This document shows positions 1-11,091 of a stretch of 24,911 bases of DNA, piece by piece. Numbering within the stretch: position 1 is the first letter of the stretch; every line of letters begins with the position of its first letter. Source of the stretch: Monoraphidium neglectum (taxonomy: Eukaryota; Chlorophyta; Chlorophyceae; Sphaeropleales; Selenastraceae); contig NW_014013100.1 of the NCBI RefSeq assembly GCF_000611645.1, forward strand, positions 1 through 24,911, read 5' to 3'. The translations under genes were made by a program, and so were the position numbers. A model generated the notes under the pieces. It was given only the letters and a program-made list of their open reading frames with translations. It was not told the DNA's origin and did no database searches.

Positions 1-2530
1 TCGTCGCTCAGCGTCACGCTCGGCGGATAGGCCTTTCCCGGCCTCACCAGCAGCGACCGCCCGGCGCCGCCGACGAAGTCGAGCGCGGCGCGCTCCACTG
101 TCCGGTGCGTGCTCGGCAGCGCCGCCCAGCCGCGCGACGGGGACCGGTAGGGCATGCCGGACCCTGTGGCACGGCATATGCTGCTGGCCACGCCCGAGGC
201 GACTGCGGCAGCCGAGGAGATGATGACCGAGCCCACCAGGTCGGCCGGCACGATGTCCCACACCCCGAGCGGCTGCGACGCGACAGACCCCAGGCAGTCG
301 AACAGCCCTATCGCCATGGCCGCGCCGGCGCCGATGCAGCCGGCCCAGTTGCCAGCGTAGCCCGGGTAGGGCGCGCCGGCGATGGCGCTGACAAGGGAGG
401 GGCGCACGATGGCCACCGGCAGCTGCAGCCGCGACTGAGGGGTTGTGAGGTGAGGGAAGGGGGGGAGCGAGAGGTGGTTGGGTGGGATGGAGCCGGCTGG
501 GCGAGCGGCCGCATCAGAAGCAGGCGGGTTGCCCGATGCCCCTGTCCGCTACACGCACATGAGCACGGACGAGCACGCTCCGCCCCCCAAAACAGAACAC
601 CACCCTCTGAAGCGCCGCGTGCGTCCGCGACGCCCGTGGAAACTGCCCCGCGGCTGCCCACCTGGTACTTTGCGACCAGGTGCTCTGTGAGGTGCTTCCC
701 CAGTGTGTACGTGTTTGGGAACCTCCACCGCTTCATGTACACGTTGGCCCGCATGTCGGCGTCCCCAGACGGCAGGCTCATGAGCTCCGCGGCTATGTCC
801 TCCGCATCAACCACCTGGGATGCAGGGGAGCGTGGGGCGGATGGCGGGCGGCGGCAGCAGTGAACACAGGGCCCGGGGCGAGGCGGGACGCATGAGGGCG
901 GCAAACCATGCGGCACAGACTTCCAGGGCAAGGGTTCGAGGAGCCAAGGTGTGAGGAGCCGAGGTTTGAAGCGCGGGCTGAGGAGCCGAGTCCAGCGCAG
1001 GGAGCCGCGACTCAGGCGCTTCTCCCTGCACCCGCATAACAGCGCCATCGGCCAGGCCGGCCGCGGCGCCCACCTGCTCCCCAAAGCGCAGCGGGTAGAG
1101 CTGCTCCGCCACGGTGCTGCTGCGCGGCCGGTTGACGTTGACGAAGCAGCTGCTGACGTGGACCAGCGCGCGCAGGTGCGCGCACGAGGCGGCCAGCTCC
1201 AGGATCGCGCGCGTGCCCTCAAAGTTGGCCTGAGGAGGTTAAAAAGAGGGCGGCGCGCCGGTCAGCCAAGGCGCTGCGTCGAGCGGCGGCCGCCTGCGCC
1301 ACTGAGCGCCGCCGGGACAGACAGCGATGAACCCAGCAGCCCCGCCTCTTTCAGCAGCCGCGCGACCCAACCGTGCACAACAGCATGACCTTGCCCTGAG
1401 CCAAAGCGCAGCATGAAGAGCCCAGCACGGCGTGGGGGGCAAGGGTGTGCGTGCTCACCTGCAGCGTCTCCTGGATCGTCGGCTCGAGCCTGATGTCCGC
1501 GGCGCAGTGGATGATGACGTCAACGCTGCGCATCAGGCGCGCGCGGTCTGACTGAGACAGGCCGATGCCCGGCAGCTGGATGTCGCCCTGCACGGCCTTC
1601 ACCTTGCCCACGGTCGCGCGGCTGTCGCGGACCTGCGGCGGAGGGGTGGGGACAGCGGCGGGAGGTTGGGCAAGGGGTGCGCGGCCCGATGGCGGGCGGG
1701 CGGGATGGGCAGCGCGAGGCCGCTGGACGGCCGCACAGGCATGCCGCCGTTGTCCAGAAAGCGCGCATCTCGGCCGCCTGCACGCGTCTTGGCCGTCCCT
1801 GGGCTTGGGCCCAGTGAGTCTGCCGCTGTCACGAGCATACATGTGCCCGTAAGCTTGTGCGCGGCCGCGAGCTCAGGGGCGCGCGCCCGAGCGCGCACCA
1901 TGTGGAAGAGGCTGCTCTGCAGGAGCGTCCGCACGCGCTCCGAGGGGTCCGCCCCCCGCCGCCCTCGCAGCAGCAGGTACACCGCGCCGACGTCCGTGGT
2001 GCGCAGCAGCTGCTCCAGCACCACGCTGCCGATGTAGCCAGAGGCGCCCGTCAGCAGCACGGTGGCCTGTGCGCACGCACGCGCACGAGCATCAATGTGT
2101 GTGAGTGTTTTATTTGAGGGAGGGGCGCCAAGGCCGTCGGCAATAGGGGGCAAGAGACTTGCGGGTGACATGGCACTCTGCCGGGGCCCATAATGTGCTG
2201 ATGAGGCAGAGGCGGCTGGGGCGCTCGCGCCGGCGCGCCCCCTCGGTCGCTCGCGCCGGCGCTACTTCGTCCGCCACTGCCGTCGGGCGGGCTCGGCGGC
2301 ACGGCTGCACCCCGTGCCTCCTGCGCCGCGCCGCACGTGTGCCCCCTGCTGCCGCCGCATGCGGCATCCGCGTACGATTCCGCCTCTGACCAGGCTGCAC
2401 GCAGCACACTCACCCCTGAAAACTGGCCCTTAATGGAATAGAACATCTGGTCGTCGTCCAGCGGTCGCTGCAGCCCGAGCCGCGCGCCGCCGGTGCCGTC
2501 CCACCCGACCCCTAGCTTTGTTTTCGCCAT
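1..2530 (-). CDS. Fatty acyl-CoA reductase (FAR / male-sterility NAD-binding family), N-terminal part, cut by left window edge
   Basis: NAD(P)H-dependent reduction of fatty acyl-CoA to fatty alcohol or aldehyde (family knowledge). Proposed exons, in transcript order: 2530-2414, 2066-1899, 1632-1459, 1229-1032, 814-662, and 434 to about 48 or beyond. All junctions are phase 0. The start is the ATG at 2530 (MAKTKLGVGW). Motifs in order: dinucleotide-binding TGASGYIG in exon 2; VDVIIHCAA in exon 3; ALVHVSSCFVNVNR in exon 4; the catalytic-type YTLGK (YxxxK) in exon 5; AIVRPSLVSAIAGAPYPG and WDIVPADLVGSVI in exon 6. Together these follow the order of NAD_binding_4 / FAR proteins. Exon 6 stays open almost to base 1; a possible GTGAGG donor lies at 47. 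The exon 2 donor GTGCGC (after LFHM) was chosen over a later GTGACA because it gives family-like spacing. The C-terminal sterile/FAR_C region lies outside the window. The substrate cannot be told from the sequence. Confidence 0.85.
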
Positions 2531-4836
2531 GACAGGGTCCCGGCCTGTGCGGCGAAGGGGGCGCGCGTGCGGAGCGGCCGCGGCGGCAGGGCACTTGCTG
2601 TGAGGCCACTGGAGGGCCGTGCAGGGCGCCCACACGGCATGCGGTGACGCTGGGTGCAGGGAGCGCCGCGGGCTGCCCGGCCCATGTGGGCACCTAACGT
2701 CGCTAACTGAACCAAAAGGTCGAAAAACTCCGCGTCGGAGACCTAATGCTGCCCAGGAGCCACCTCTCTCCGTGTCTGTCGCGGGCTGCTCTCGCCTCAA
2801 GCCGGGCTGCGCACAGCTGCCCCAGGAACGCGGAGCCAACGACGACGGCGCGGTTTTATGTTGTCTGAAAGCTGGATAAATTGGTCCCAGGAGCGCTGCC
2901 AACCCCGCTCGGCGCTCCACTGTCACCGCAGCCTCCTGGGACGCTAGGCGCTCCACGGCCGGCCCTATCGCTCACCAGAAGCAATCAGGACCCTTAAATT
3001 TCCTCGTGGCGCCACTCGCGCTGCCCACTGCCCCGCTGCAGGGGCTGTCCTCCTTGAAGTCACCCTCCGGGCGCCAAGCTCTTGCGGCGTCGCTGTTCAG
3101 TGGTTTCTTTTACTTTGCTAGCTAATCACCAAGGTGTTACCAACAAATGTTTGAACGGTGCAAACGCGCGCGTGGGAGCTCTCGCGCGTGGGTCACCGCG
3201 GCTCTCCCAGGCATCTGCAAGTTAACGTGCTCCCTTTCGCCCCTGGCATAATGAACCAGTTGGATCGCATATTTGGCACGGCCTTGCAACGCGCAACACA
3301 CCTGGGTTGTCCAGCTGTGTTGCGATGCTTACCTGGAGCGCCGGCGGTCCCAGGCCGAGCTGTTACGCCGAGCGGCATCGCTCTGCTTGCACGCAAGTGC
3401 TCGACAAGCTCTGCAGTGCACTTTATGTACGTGTATGGCCTCCGTGTTGTGTGGCCCCCGCTGCCCCCCAAATTGCAGCACTTGGATCGCAAGCGCCTGC
3501 GCCCTTGTCAGAAGATTTTTTCACTCTATCCGTCACTGCAATTCAGGCTTGAGCTATGTGGCGCCTGGACAACCTCACACATGCAGCAGCGCCGGGCCAG
3601 CTTGAGATGTTCAGCTGCGCGAGGGCTCGTGCAGAGCAGCTGGTCGGTTGCGCGTCACCACCCTGTCCGGCAAGCTTGGCTAACACCCCCCCTCTCCATA
3701 GCGCTTCAACGCACCCCTCCCACGCCCGCTGAATATGCCCATTGAATCAGTGCCCAGGTTGCAGCATTTGAATTACAACAGCCCTGTTCCAACACGCTCT
3801 GGTCGCTGCAAGGCTGGGCTTCCCTGATGCCGGCTGGAGAGCAGGGTGGTGCCGGCAGCGGCGCGCCGTTGTACGGCCACTCAAATGTGGTCTCACAATG
3901 TCTTTGTGATCGTGCATCGGGCGGCGAGCGGCAGCAATAAGGAACCGGCGATATGCCGTCCAGGGACAAGGTTGGGGGGGCACCCAGGAGCGCCCGGGGC
4001 AGAGCAAGGACGGCTGCACGACGGCCGCGGCAGCAGCTGCCATGCTTATTGAATGGAGCATTGGGGGGCTCAGGCGATTGTGCGAAAAATGCAATCAATA
4101 AGTGACAAGCTGATGCCTGGCAAGCGATCAGCATGCCACTCGTTGCAGCCATCGCAAGGGCGGCTGCTGCGGCCGCAAAACTTTCTACAACAGGACAGAA
4201 ACATGGCAAACACTGCCAGGGCCCGGGTTCGATTGCAAGCAGGGGCGATGGCGCCCCCTGTCCGCATTGTAGAAACTGCCTGATGATGCCCGTCGTAAAT
4301 CGCCTCTTGCCTGCCTCGGCAGCAGCCATGGGCAGGATCTGTGCCGCCCAGAACGAGCGGTGTGAAGGAGAATGGGTCAGAGCCTGCGGGCCTGCCGGCG
4401 CCTTTAACCAGTGCTGAAGGTGCTTTGCACGTGTGGAGGAGGGCCATTTGCAGCCAACGGGCCGCGGCCTGTAAACAAAGTCAATGTCAGGGAAGCGGAG
4501 CAGGAAGACGCCAGAGCATGTTGCACTCAATGCATTGGGCGTACCCCATGTGGCCCCCAGGCTCGACCCCAGGGGTCACTTCGGAAAGTCTTTGCGCGAC
4601 GCCTTGAAAGGTGCACCAGCTGAGGGAGCAGCTGAGGATTGCATTTCAACAACGATGTAAAGCTGCGCACGAGGGCGCGCTGAGTTGAAGCAGGGTGCCG
4701 CCCACGCTCGTGCCGCAGCTGCAAAGAGGTGCAGGCACGGGTTGTGGTGCCTGCAGAAGAGATGCCTCTCTGTCGGTCACCCAACAAAGCCCGCACGTTG
4801 GCTGACACCCTAACGTTTGCGGTGCGTGCAGCGCCC
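2531..4836. other. Intergenic stretch with no recognised gene
   Basis: This lies upstream of the reductase start and downstream of the isopeptidase 3' end. It looks less GC-rich than the flanking exons. Two long open frames occur: 3158-3745 on plus (195 codons) and 3706-4530 on minus (274 codons). Neither shows a domain or motif I recognise. Both overlap other open frames, as is common in GC-rich DNA. A short GC-rich imperfect hairpin (caggggcg/cgccccctg) sits at 4240-4260. I see no terminal repeats, tRNA or transposase motif. The part just upstream of 2530 must hold the reductase promoter, but I found no convincing TATA or CCAAT element there. Confidence 0.5.
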
Positions 4837-6160
4837 TCACCCCCGGCGGTCAGTTGCAAATATGGGTCGCGGCGGTTGGAAAAAGCCGCCCAATGCAGGG
4901 CCAGTCGGCTGCAGCAGGGCCTGGCGCTCCGCCAGCCGTGGATGCGAGCGACCAGTCACCACAACTGCACCACCACGGGGAGGGAGAGACGAGCAGGGTC
5001 AGGGGGTTTGGGCAGTGGTGCGTGCCGCGGCTGCCAGGCGGGCGCCTGATCCGGATGCCGCGATGAGCTATTACGTGAGACGGGCAGATGAGCAGATGTG
5101 GTCTGGACCCGTACATTTGCAGCAACGGCTGCAGGGACCATTCTGAATGTGCAATGACAAGAGGCCCACCTTGAGGCTCGTCGTCCGGCGACATGCTGGG
5201 AGTATGCAGCGGCGGCACCCAGGTCTGAGGCAGCAGGCAATGCAGCGCGACCGCGAGGCCAGCCAGTCGGTTGATCTGCAGGCGAGCATGCGAGCATAGG
5301 TGGGATGGGCGAAACAGCTAGTGCGCGGCAGTGGGCTAGGCGGCGAGCGTCGCGAATGCACAGCAGCATCCAGCAGAACAGTAGTCGGGGGGCGGGGGGG
5401 GGGAGCGCCTAAGGCTGGCATTGAACCCGCACAGCAAGCGTCTCCTCACCCAGGCGGGCAGCGGCCGGCCGACCAGCTGCATGCACAGGTCCGATGCAAA
5501 ATGGTTGCCTGCATATTGGGGTGGCGATGGACCCACAGCACATCATCAGGCACCAAGCTTTGGCCGTACATGAGGACATCAGGGTGTGTGTCATGAGCAC
5601 AACTTGCGCAGCACATCACGATGGCCCTGGTGAGGCACTCAAGTGCGGGCGCCCGGTTTCTCCGCGTCGCCCTCACAGTTGGTCTGCAGCAGATGGTAGG
5701 CGCTGCCGCGGTAGTGCTGCCCCATGTGCTGCACGAGCGCCTGCACCTGCTGCGGCGTCAGCTCTGTCTCCCCGACGCAGATGCTTTCTCTAAACACAAC
5801 TGCGTGCGCGACAGGACAACAGCCAGGAAGGGCGAGCGGTGGTGAGGGCCCACACCAAGCAGCAGCAGCGACGCCCTTGTGCAAGCACCTAGCACCATGC
5901 CAGGCGCCGCATGCTCCTGCGCCAGGCTGCCTGCGCTCCCAAGGGCAGCCAGGTGGACGGCGGCGCACGAGCGCACCCGCGCCGGGCGCCTCTCGCGGCT
6001 TCGTGGCAAAGATCCCGGACACGTCGTACTCGTGGCCGCCGTACGCAAACTCTGTGTCATAAACCTGCACGCCTGTGTGCAGGACGCCAACGCCGCACCA
6101 CAGCGTCCAAGAGTTGGAGGGCGCGAGGTCGTACACGTTCAGCAGCACAGAGGCGCCCAT
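4837..6160 (-). CDS. PPPDE-family thiol isopeptidase (DeSI-like deSUMOylating/deubiquitinating enzyme)
   Basis: Proposed exons: 6160-5977, 5799-5677, 5508-5450, 5275-5170, and a tentative last exon 4964-4837 ending in TGA. The total is 600 nt, or 199 residues, close to the usual DeSI length. The start MGASVLLNVYDLA is typical for the family. The catalytic His is expected at about residue 28 (VLHTGVQVYDTEFAYGGHEYDV). The catalytic Cys is at about residue 103 (YHLLQTNC-NHF), followed by LVGRPLPAW-INRLAGLAVALHCLLP, the plant/algal DeSI signature. Introns after exons 1, 2 and 4 are phase 1; the one after exon 3 is phase 0. The second splits the catalytic Cys codon. Family members cleave SUMO or ubiquitin from substrates; which one this uses is not visible. 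Exons 1-4 are secure. The last exon is chosen only because its acceptor and phase fit; reading through the exon 4 donor would give an alternative stop near 4850. Confidence 0.85.
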
Positions 6161-6259
6161 GGCACTGTGCAGGAGTGCCGAAGTGCTGGCCGCTTGCTCG
6201 CCGCCGCCGCCGCAAACAGCAGCTGCTATTGGCTGCGCGGCAACAGGACGGGCACGTAG

Positions 6260-6269
6260 ATTGGATTGG
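6260..6269 (-). promoter_or_regulatory. Tandem CCAAT boxes upstream of the isopeptidase gene
   Basis: ATTGGATTGG on plus reads as two adjacent CCAAT motifs on minus. They lie about 100 bp upstream of the isopeptidase ATG at 6160. The match is to the sequence only; function is inferred. Confidence 0.3.
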
Positions 6270-6983
6270 TGGTGGTGTTTCTAGTGTTGTGCATTGCCGT
6301 TGCAAGTCAGCAAGTGATGAGCGTCACAGAGGCGTCGAGGGCACGCATCGCATGGCCTGTTGTCAGGCAGTGATCCCATGCGCCACGCGGCTCATGTGCG
6401 CGCGCATGTGCATGCGTGCGTCCGTGCTGCGTACGCATGTTCCTAGATAGCTGCCGGCAGCATGAGAGTAGGCAGGGCGCTGCTCCACCAGCTGGCAGTC
6501 CCCTCGACAATGGCGCATGCGCGCACGCATGCTCACCTCGGTGAGGCGCACAGCGCGGCAGTGGAAAAAGCGGATAATAAAACCCGCTCTCTCCCAAGCG
6601 CTGCCAAGTACTGCACGGCGTCCCCTAGAGCCAGTGGCCCAACGTCGGCGCGAGATGGAACAAATCCAACGGAGAGCGGGCAACGCCCAGTGTGCGTGTG
6701 TTGATTTGACTCACAAACAAACCAATCGCTCGGTTCAAGCGCCTCTAATGAATGATGCCGTGCCGTCTGTGTGCAACAACAGGATCGAGCGTGCTGGCGA
6801 CCTTCTGTAAGAGTTTGGTTTAGATGCGGAGCAGATAGCCCTCGGAGTTGTGAGCTGCTGTCGGCACCCGTCCAAAGTTCGCGCCTTGATTGACGAGTGC
6901 CGTCAGCACGAGGGCAAGCATCATCCAGCGGGCTCACGCTGCAGGAGAGCTCGGCGCCATCTACTATTCGCCTAGACTCTAAC

Positions 6984-6994
6984 ATTTATTTATA
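6984..6994 (+). promoter_or_regulatory. TATA-like element upstream of the CFAP47-like gene
   Basis: An AT-rich tract (atttatttata) in otherwise GC-rich DNA, about 100 bp before the proposed ATG at 7095. The spacing suits a core promoter with a short 5' UTR. This is inference from position and composition. Confidence 0.35.
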
Positions 6995-7094
6995 GAACTT
7001 ATCAGATGCCGACAGATCTCACAGACAGCAGATCACCACGAAAGTCAACAGTGCCCGTATGATGGTCTGACCTAGGAGACAAGGAGGGGCAGAG

Positions 7095-9859
7095 ATGAAG
7101 GGGGTCGGCATCAAAGTCAGCCCCGCGGCAGTGGAGCTGCGGGATGTCGAGCCAGGCGTGCCACAACACGGCGCTGTTGTCAGTGTCAAGGTGTGTGTGC
7201 TTGGCGCTATGCTTGCTAGCACGGGCGTCGGAGGCTGCGTCTATGGCTTGTACCCTTCCATTTGCCTAAGAGCCCCGGCCGTCGTCAAGCCTGGCCCAAG
7301 ACTCAATCATTTCTTGGCCAGACACCCTGGCCATCCGCCCGCCGGCGCAGAACCTCGACGGCAAGCGCTCGCACAGCGTGCGCGTCCGACCACCTGCGGG
7401 CAGGCGCTTTGCCGTGCACGGCCTACTGCAGACGGAGCGCCTGGCCCCGGGCATGGAGGCGACTTTCGAGGTGTGGTGCCGTGATGCCACGCCGCCACCC
7501 TTCAAGGCCCCCAGCCATCCTCGCACACAAACCCATAGCGGCACCTGCACACGTCGCACTGCACTGTTGAGCTTGCGCAACCTCCTGCTTACCGTTGCGC
7601 ATGCAAGCCCACGCGCATTTGGATGCCCCAGCGCGCACACGCCATGTGTGCACACCCGCACGCCTGCCTGCGGCTCTGCGCAGGTCGTGTTTGATACGCG
7701 AGGCCTGGAGCCCGGCTGCGACTCGTTCGACCGGCTTTCAGTGCTGTCGGATGCGGGCGAAACGGAGGTCCCGCTGCGGGCACTGGCTCCAAATCCCCGC
7801 CTGCGCCTGCAGAGCGGCGGCGCGAGCGCCTCCAGCAGCGGCGGTACCAGCACCAGTGGCAGTGTGGGGCTGCTTGAGTTTGGGCTGGTGCAGGCTGGCA
7901 GCAGCCAACTGCGCCGGCTGCGGCTGGTAAACGAGGGGTCGCGGCCTGCAGACTGGAGGGCGCTTGTGGAAGGGTAAGCTCGCCGTCATCGGCAGCAACC
8001 AGTGTTGCCAGTGTTGCTGTTACTGCACTGCTTGGGGCCAGTGCCTCCACCTGGGCAAGCAGCTACTCCGCGCATCAGTGCGCCCGTTCTGCCGAACTTG
8101 CGCCGAGCAGGGGCGTGCCTTTGAAGCTGGAGCCGGCTGCTGGGCGCCTGGAGGCCGGGGCTGCGGTCGAATTGGTGGCTGTGCTGGCGGTGCCTGATGC
8201 GGGCACCTTGTCTGGAGAGCTCTTGATTCACATGGCCCGGGCACACGGCGGCAGCGACGGCACCGGCAGCATCGGCACCCACGGAGGCGGCGGCAGCACC
8301 AACGGGAGCGGCACCGGCAGCAACGGCGGAGGCGGCAACGTGAGCAAGGAAGCAGCTAGCCAGCAGGGCGCTGGCGGTGCGGCTGGCGAGCGACAGTGGG
8401 ACAAAGAACTGGCGGCGCGTTGCCCAGTCGGAGCGGCGGTGGTCGCGTGCACGTACGAGCTGCGGTCAGAGGGAGGAGGCTGCGTCAAGGCGGTGCGCGG
8501 ACCTGGGCAATAGCTCGCGCTCAGCGGTGTCGGGGAATGCTGCGGTGCATGCATTGGCGTCCCTGCGAGCGGCTGCATGCATGCATGCCGATACGCAGAG
8601 GTTACCTGACTGGAGAACTTTTGCTTTGCTGGGGTGTTGACCGCAGCCTGCGGGTGTGTGATCGCGGCGCGTGGTGTTCTGCCGCCCTCACTGCCGGGCG
8701 GGCGTGCCATGCCATGTGATCCAGCAAGCTGCTGCCCTCAATGCTGGCACCTCCTGCACCCAGGTCGACTTTGGAGCTATGTACATGGGGGAGCGCAGCA
8801 CACGCCAGCTGCTGCTGAACAACGGCGGCCCGTCCGAGGCGCGCTTTGACCTTTCCTTTGGCCCTGCGTCGGAAATGGGAGCCGCAGACGGCTCTGGGCC
8901 TGCGGGCAGTGGCGGCGGCGGTAGTGGGGACGACCCGCACACCAGCTTCCTGCGCCTGGCACGTGTGCGGGTGAGGGACAATCCATGTGGTGTCCAACTT
9001 AGAGGATGCTCGGCAGGTTGCGCATCGGCCTGATCGCCTGGTGCCGGCTTTGCTGTCAGTGCACGGTTGACCGTTGCTGCTGCTGATCCTGGGTCCCGGT
9101 TTTGCCCGCATGCGTTTTGGTGCGTCGATGACCAGGCACCCTGTGACGGCGCCGGCGTCTCGCTCCACTCATCGCGCCTGGCCCTTGCAGGCCAAAGCGC
9201 GCGAGGAGGCGGACTCAGCGGTGCGCGTGTCGCCGCTGGCGGGGGCCGTCCCTCCGTACGGCACGGCCCGCCTGGTGGTCTCGTTCCAGCCGCCGCACGC
9301 GGCGAGGGCCCAGGGGTTCCAGTCAAAGGAGCTGGGGGAGGACGAGGCCATGCGCGTGTTTGACTACGTGGTGCAGGTGAGGCTGGCGGCTCAACTACAT
9401 ACGCACGGGAGGGCGTCTGCACCCTGCCGCCAGCCGCTCGATCGCCAACCAAGCTCCGTGGTTGGGTGTGTCGACCAATCAGCCAGACTCTGCTGCTTGC
9501 TGAATGGTCGGTCTGTGCGCTGCCGCGACATCCCTGCGGCTCTCGTCACCTGCGAGGTCAACATATGTCTGCTCTGTGAGGGTGAGTCCATCCAACCACT
9601 GTAGCTGGTTGCATGGCATTCAACAGCCATGCCACCCCCCGCCTCCCAGATCGACCTGACCGGCCCCACAGGCTCGCGGCCCCTTCGCCTCCCCATCCGC
9701 GGCCGCGGCCTGCTGCCGCGCCTGCTCCCAACGCCCCGCCTGCTGCACTTTGGGGTCATGGGCTGCGGCGAGTGGGGCGACCAGCTCGTGACGCTGGTCA
9801 ACGGCTGCGCTGAGCTGCCGCTGCGCGTCGTCGCAGACACAGGCAGCCCCTACTTCAAG
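7095..9859 (+). other. CFAP47: CFAP47-like exons 1-7 (residues about 1-497): N-terminal ASH domains
   Basis: Exons: 7095-7190, 7351-7470, 7684-7973, 8111-8492, 8764-8970, 9191-9376, 9650-9859. Key joins read SVK/NLDGKRSHSV, EATFE/VVFDTRGLEPG, VEG/GVPLKLEPAAG, CVKA/VDFGAMYMGE, ARVR/AKAREEADSAV and YVVQ/IDLTGPTGSRPL. Exon 3 starts with the end of the first domain and has LEFGLVQAGSSQLRRLRL. Exon 5 has VDFGAMYMGERSTRQLLLNN and exon 7 LHFGVMGCGEWGDQLVTL; these are the opening strands of successive ASH domains. Exon 4 carries a Gly/Ser/Thr/Asn-rich insert at about 8244-8343, likely a flexible loop. The phase 2 intron after exon 3 is correctly completed by one base at the start of exon 4, which supports the model. 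Confidence 0.8.
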
Positions 9860-11011
9860 GTGTGGCCACCAGGAGCGATGGCAATGCAGTGTAACTCGCA
9901 GTCACGGGCCCGTGTTCTTACAAGCATGATGGGCCATGCCAGTGCTGATGCCAGCTGCGTGGCTTGGTTGCTCTGTCTGAGGCGCTGCGCGTGCCGTCTG
10001 CAGCCCTAGCTGGGCGCCAGATGGCACCGCCCCCCGCCAACATCGCCCCCGCAGCCAGGCTCACTGCCGCGCGCACTCTCAACGCAGGTCGACCCCCCAG
10101 CATTAGTTTTGGGCCCAAGCCAGACCTCGTCAATGGTCGTGCGCTACCTGCCAAAGGCCCTCGGCAGCCACCTGGCGTCAGTTAGCTTCCTGGCAGTTTC
10201 CTCCGGCGCCGCCAGCGCGGCGGCGGCCGAGCCCCTGGCACGCGAGGCGGTCGAGGCGGTGGGCAGCTGCCAGGGTGTGCGCGAGCGGGCGGTGCGGCTG
10301 CCGGGCGGGACCGAGGCGACGCCGGAGACGTTTGCAAAGCCGAGGTGGGTCCTGTGCGTTGATTACTTCTTCTCTGGACACCTGCAGCTGATGCACAGGG
10401 ACTTCAATTGGTGAGCAGGCTGATGCTGTTTGGGCTTCAATTTTGTACAGTGCTCACCAGCCGCTGCCACATGCATCACGTACACAGGCGCTTCGTGGAT
10501 GAGCAGGAGGCGGCACTGTGGACCTTAAAGGCCGAGACCGGACAGCTGCCTGGCAGCTTCTCAAGGCCAAAGGTCTGGGAGACGGCGGCAAACAAGCAGG
10601 CGCTCGAGTGGATTGGCCCTGAGGATGGGTATGGCGTCACCAAGGACGTGCAGGCGCGTGTGGACGGGAAATTCGATGCAGCAAAGGCTGGACGACGACC
10701 ACAAAGTGGCTTGGGCTGCTAGGATTCAGAAGACTGAACCCCATACAGCCGCCTCTCCGGGCCATTCTGGCCGTCAGAAATCGCAGCGCTCCAGTGCTTG
10801 CCTCGCTCACGATCCTCTTGGCTTCATCGCTGGCTCAATCGGGATTTGCCTTGTGTGCGCCTCATGCCCCTGCAGGTGTGGCGGTTGCAGCATGCGGACG
10901 ATTACACCAAGTTCATCAGAGCGGGTGAGCCGCAGGGGCAGCGTGCACATCTGTGCGTGTGAGTGCGTTCGTGCGTGCGTGCGTGTGTGCGTGCGTGCGT
11001 GCGTGTGTGCG

Positions 11012-11091
<80 letters not shown>

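Larger units (their letters stand above)
6161..7094. promoter_or_regulatory. Divergent intergenic region between the isopeptidase and CFAP47-like genes
   Basis: About 930 bp separate the two start codons, which point away from each other. Both promoters must therefore lie here or in a 5' UTR intron. Candidate elements are tandem ATTGG (CCAAT on minus) at 6260-6269, a CCAAT on plus at 6722-6726, and a TATA-like tract at 6984-6994. The middle (about 6390-6540) is rich in GTGC/GCATG alternations. No coding exon was recognised in it. Confidence 0.45.

Noticed and set aside
4226..4234. GGTTCGATT, resembling the B box of a tRNA gene or tRNA-derived SINE
   Set aside because: The flanking bases do not form a T-arm stem, and no A box, anticodon arm or acceptor stem could be found upstream.
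3706..4530. 274-codon minus-strand open frame as a real gene
   Set aside because: No recognisable motif or splice context, and overlapping open frames on the other strand. Kept only as an unexplained observation.
10960..11090. Regularly repeating short units that could suggest a CRISPR-like array
   Set aside because: The units are 2-4 bases with no unique spacers, in an intron-rich eukaryotic gene; it is a microsatellite.
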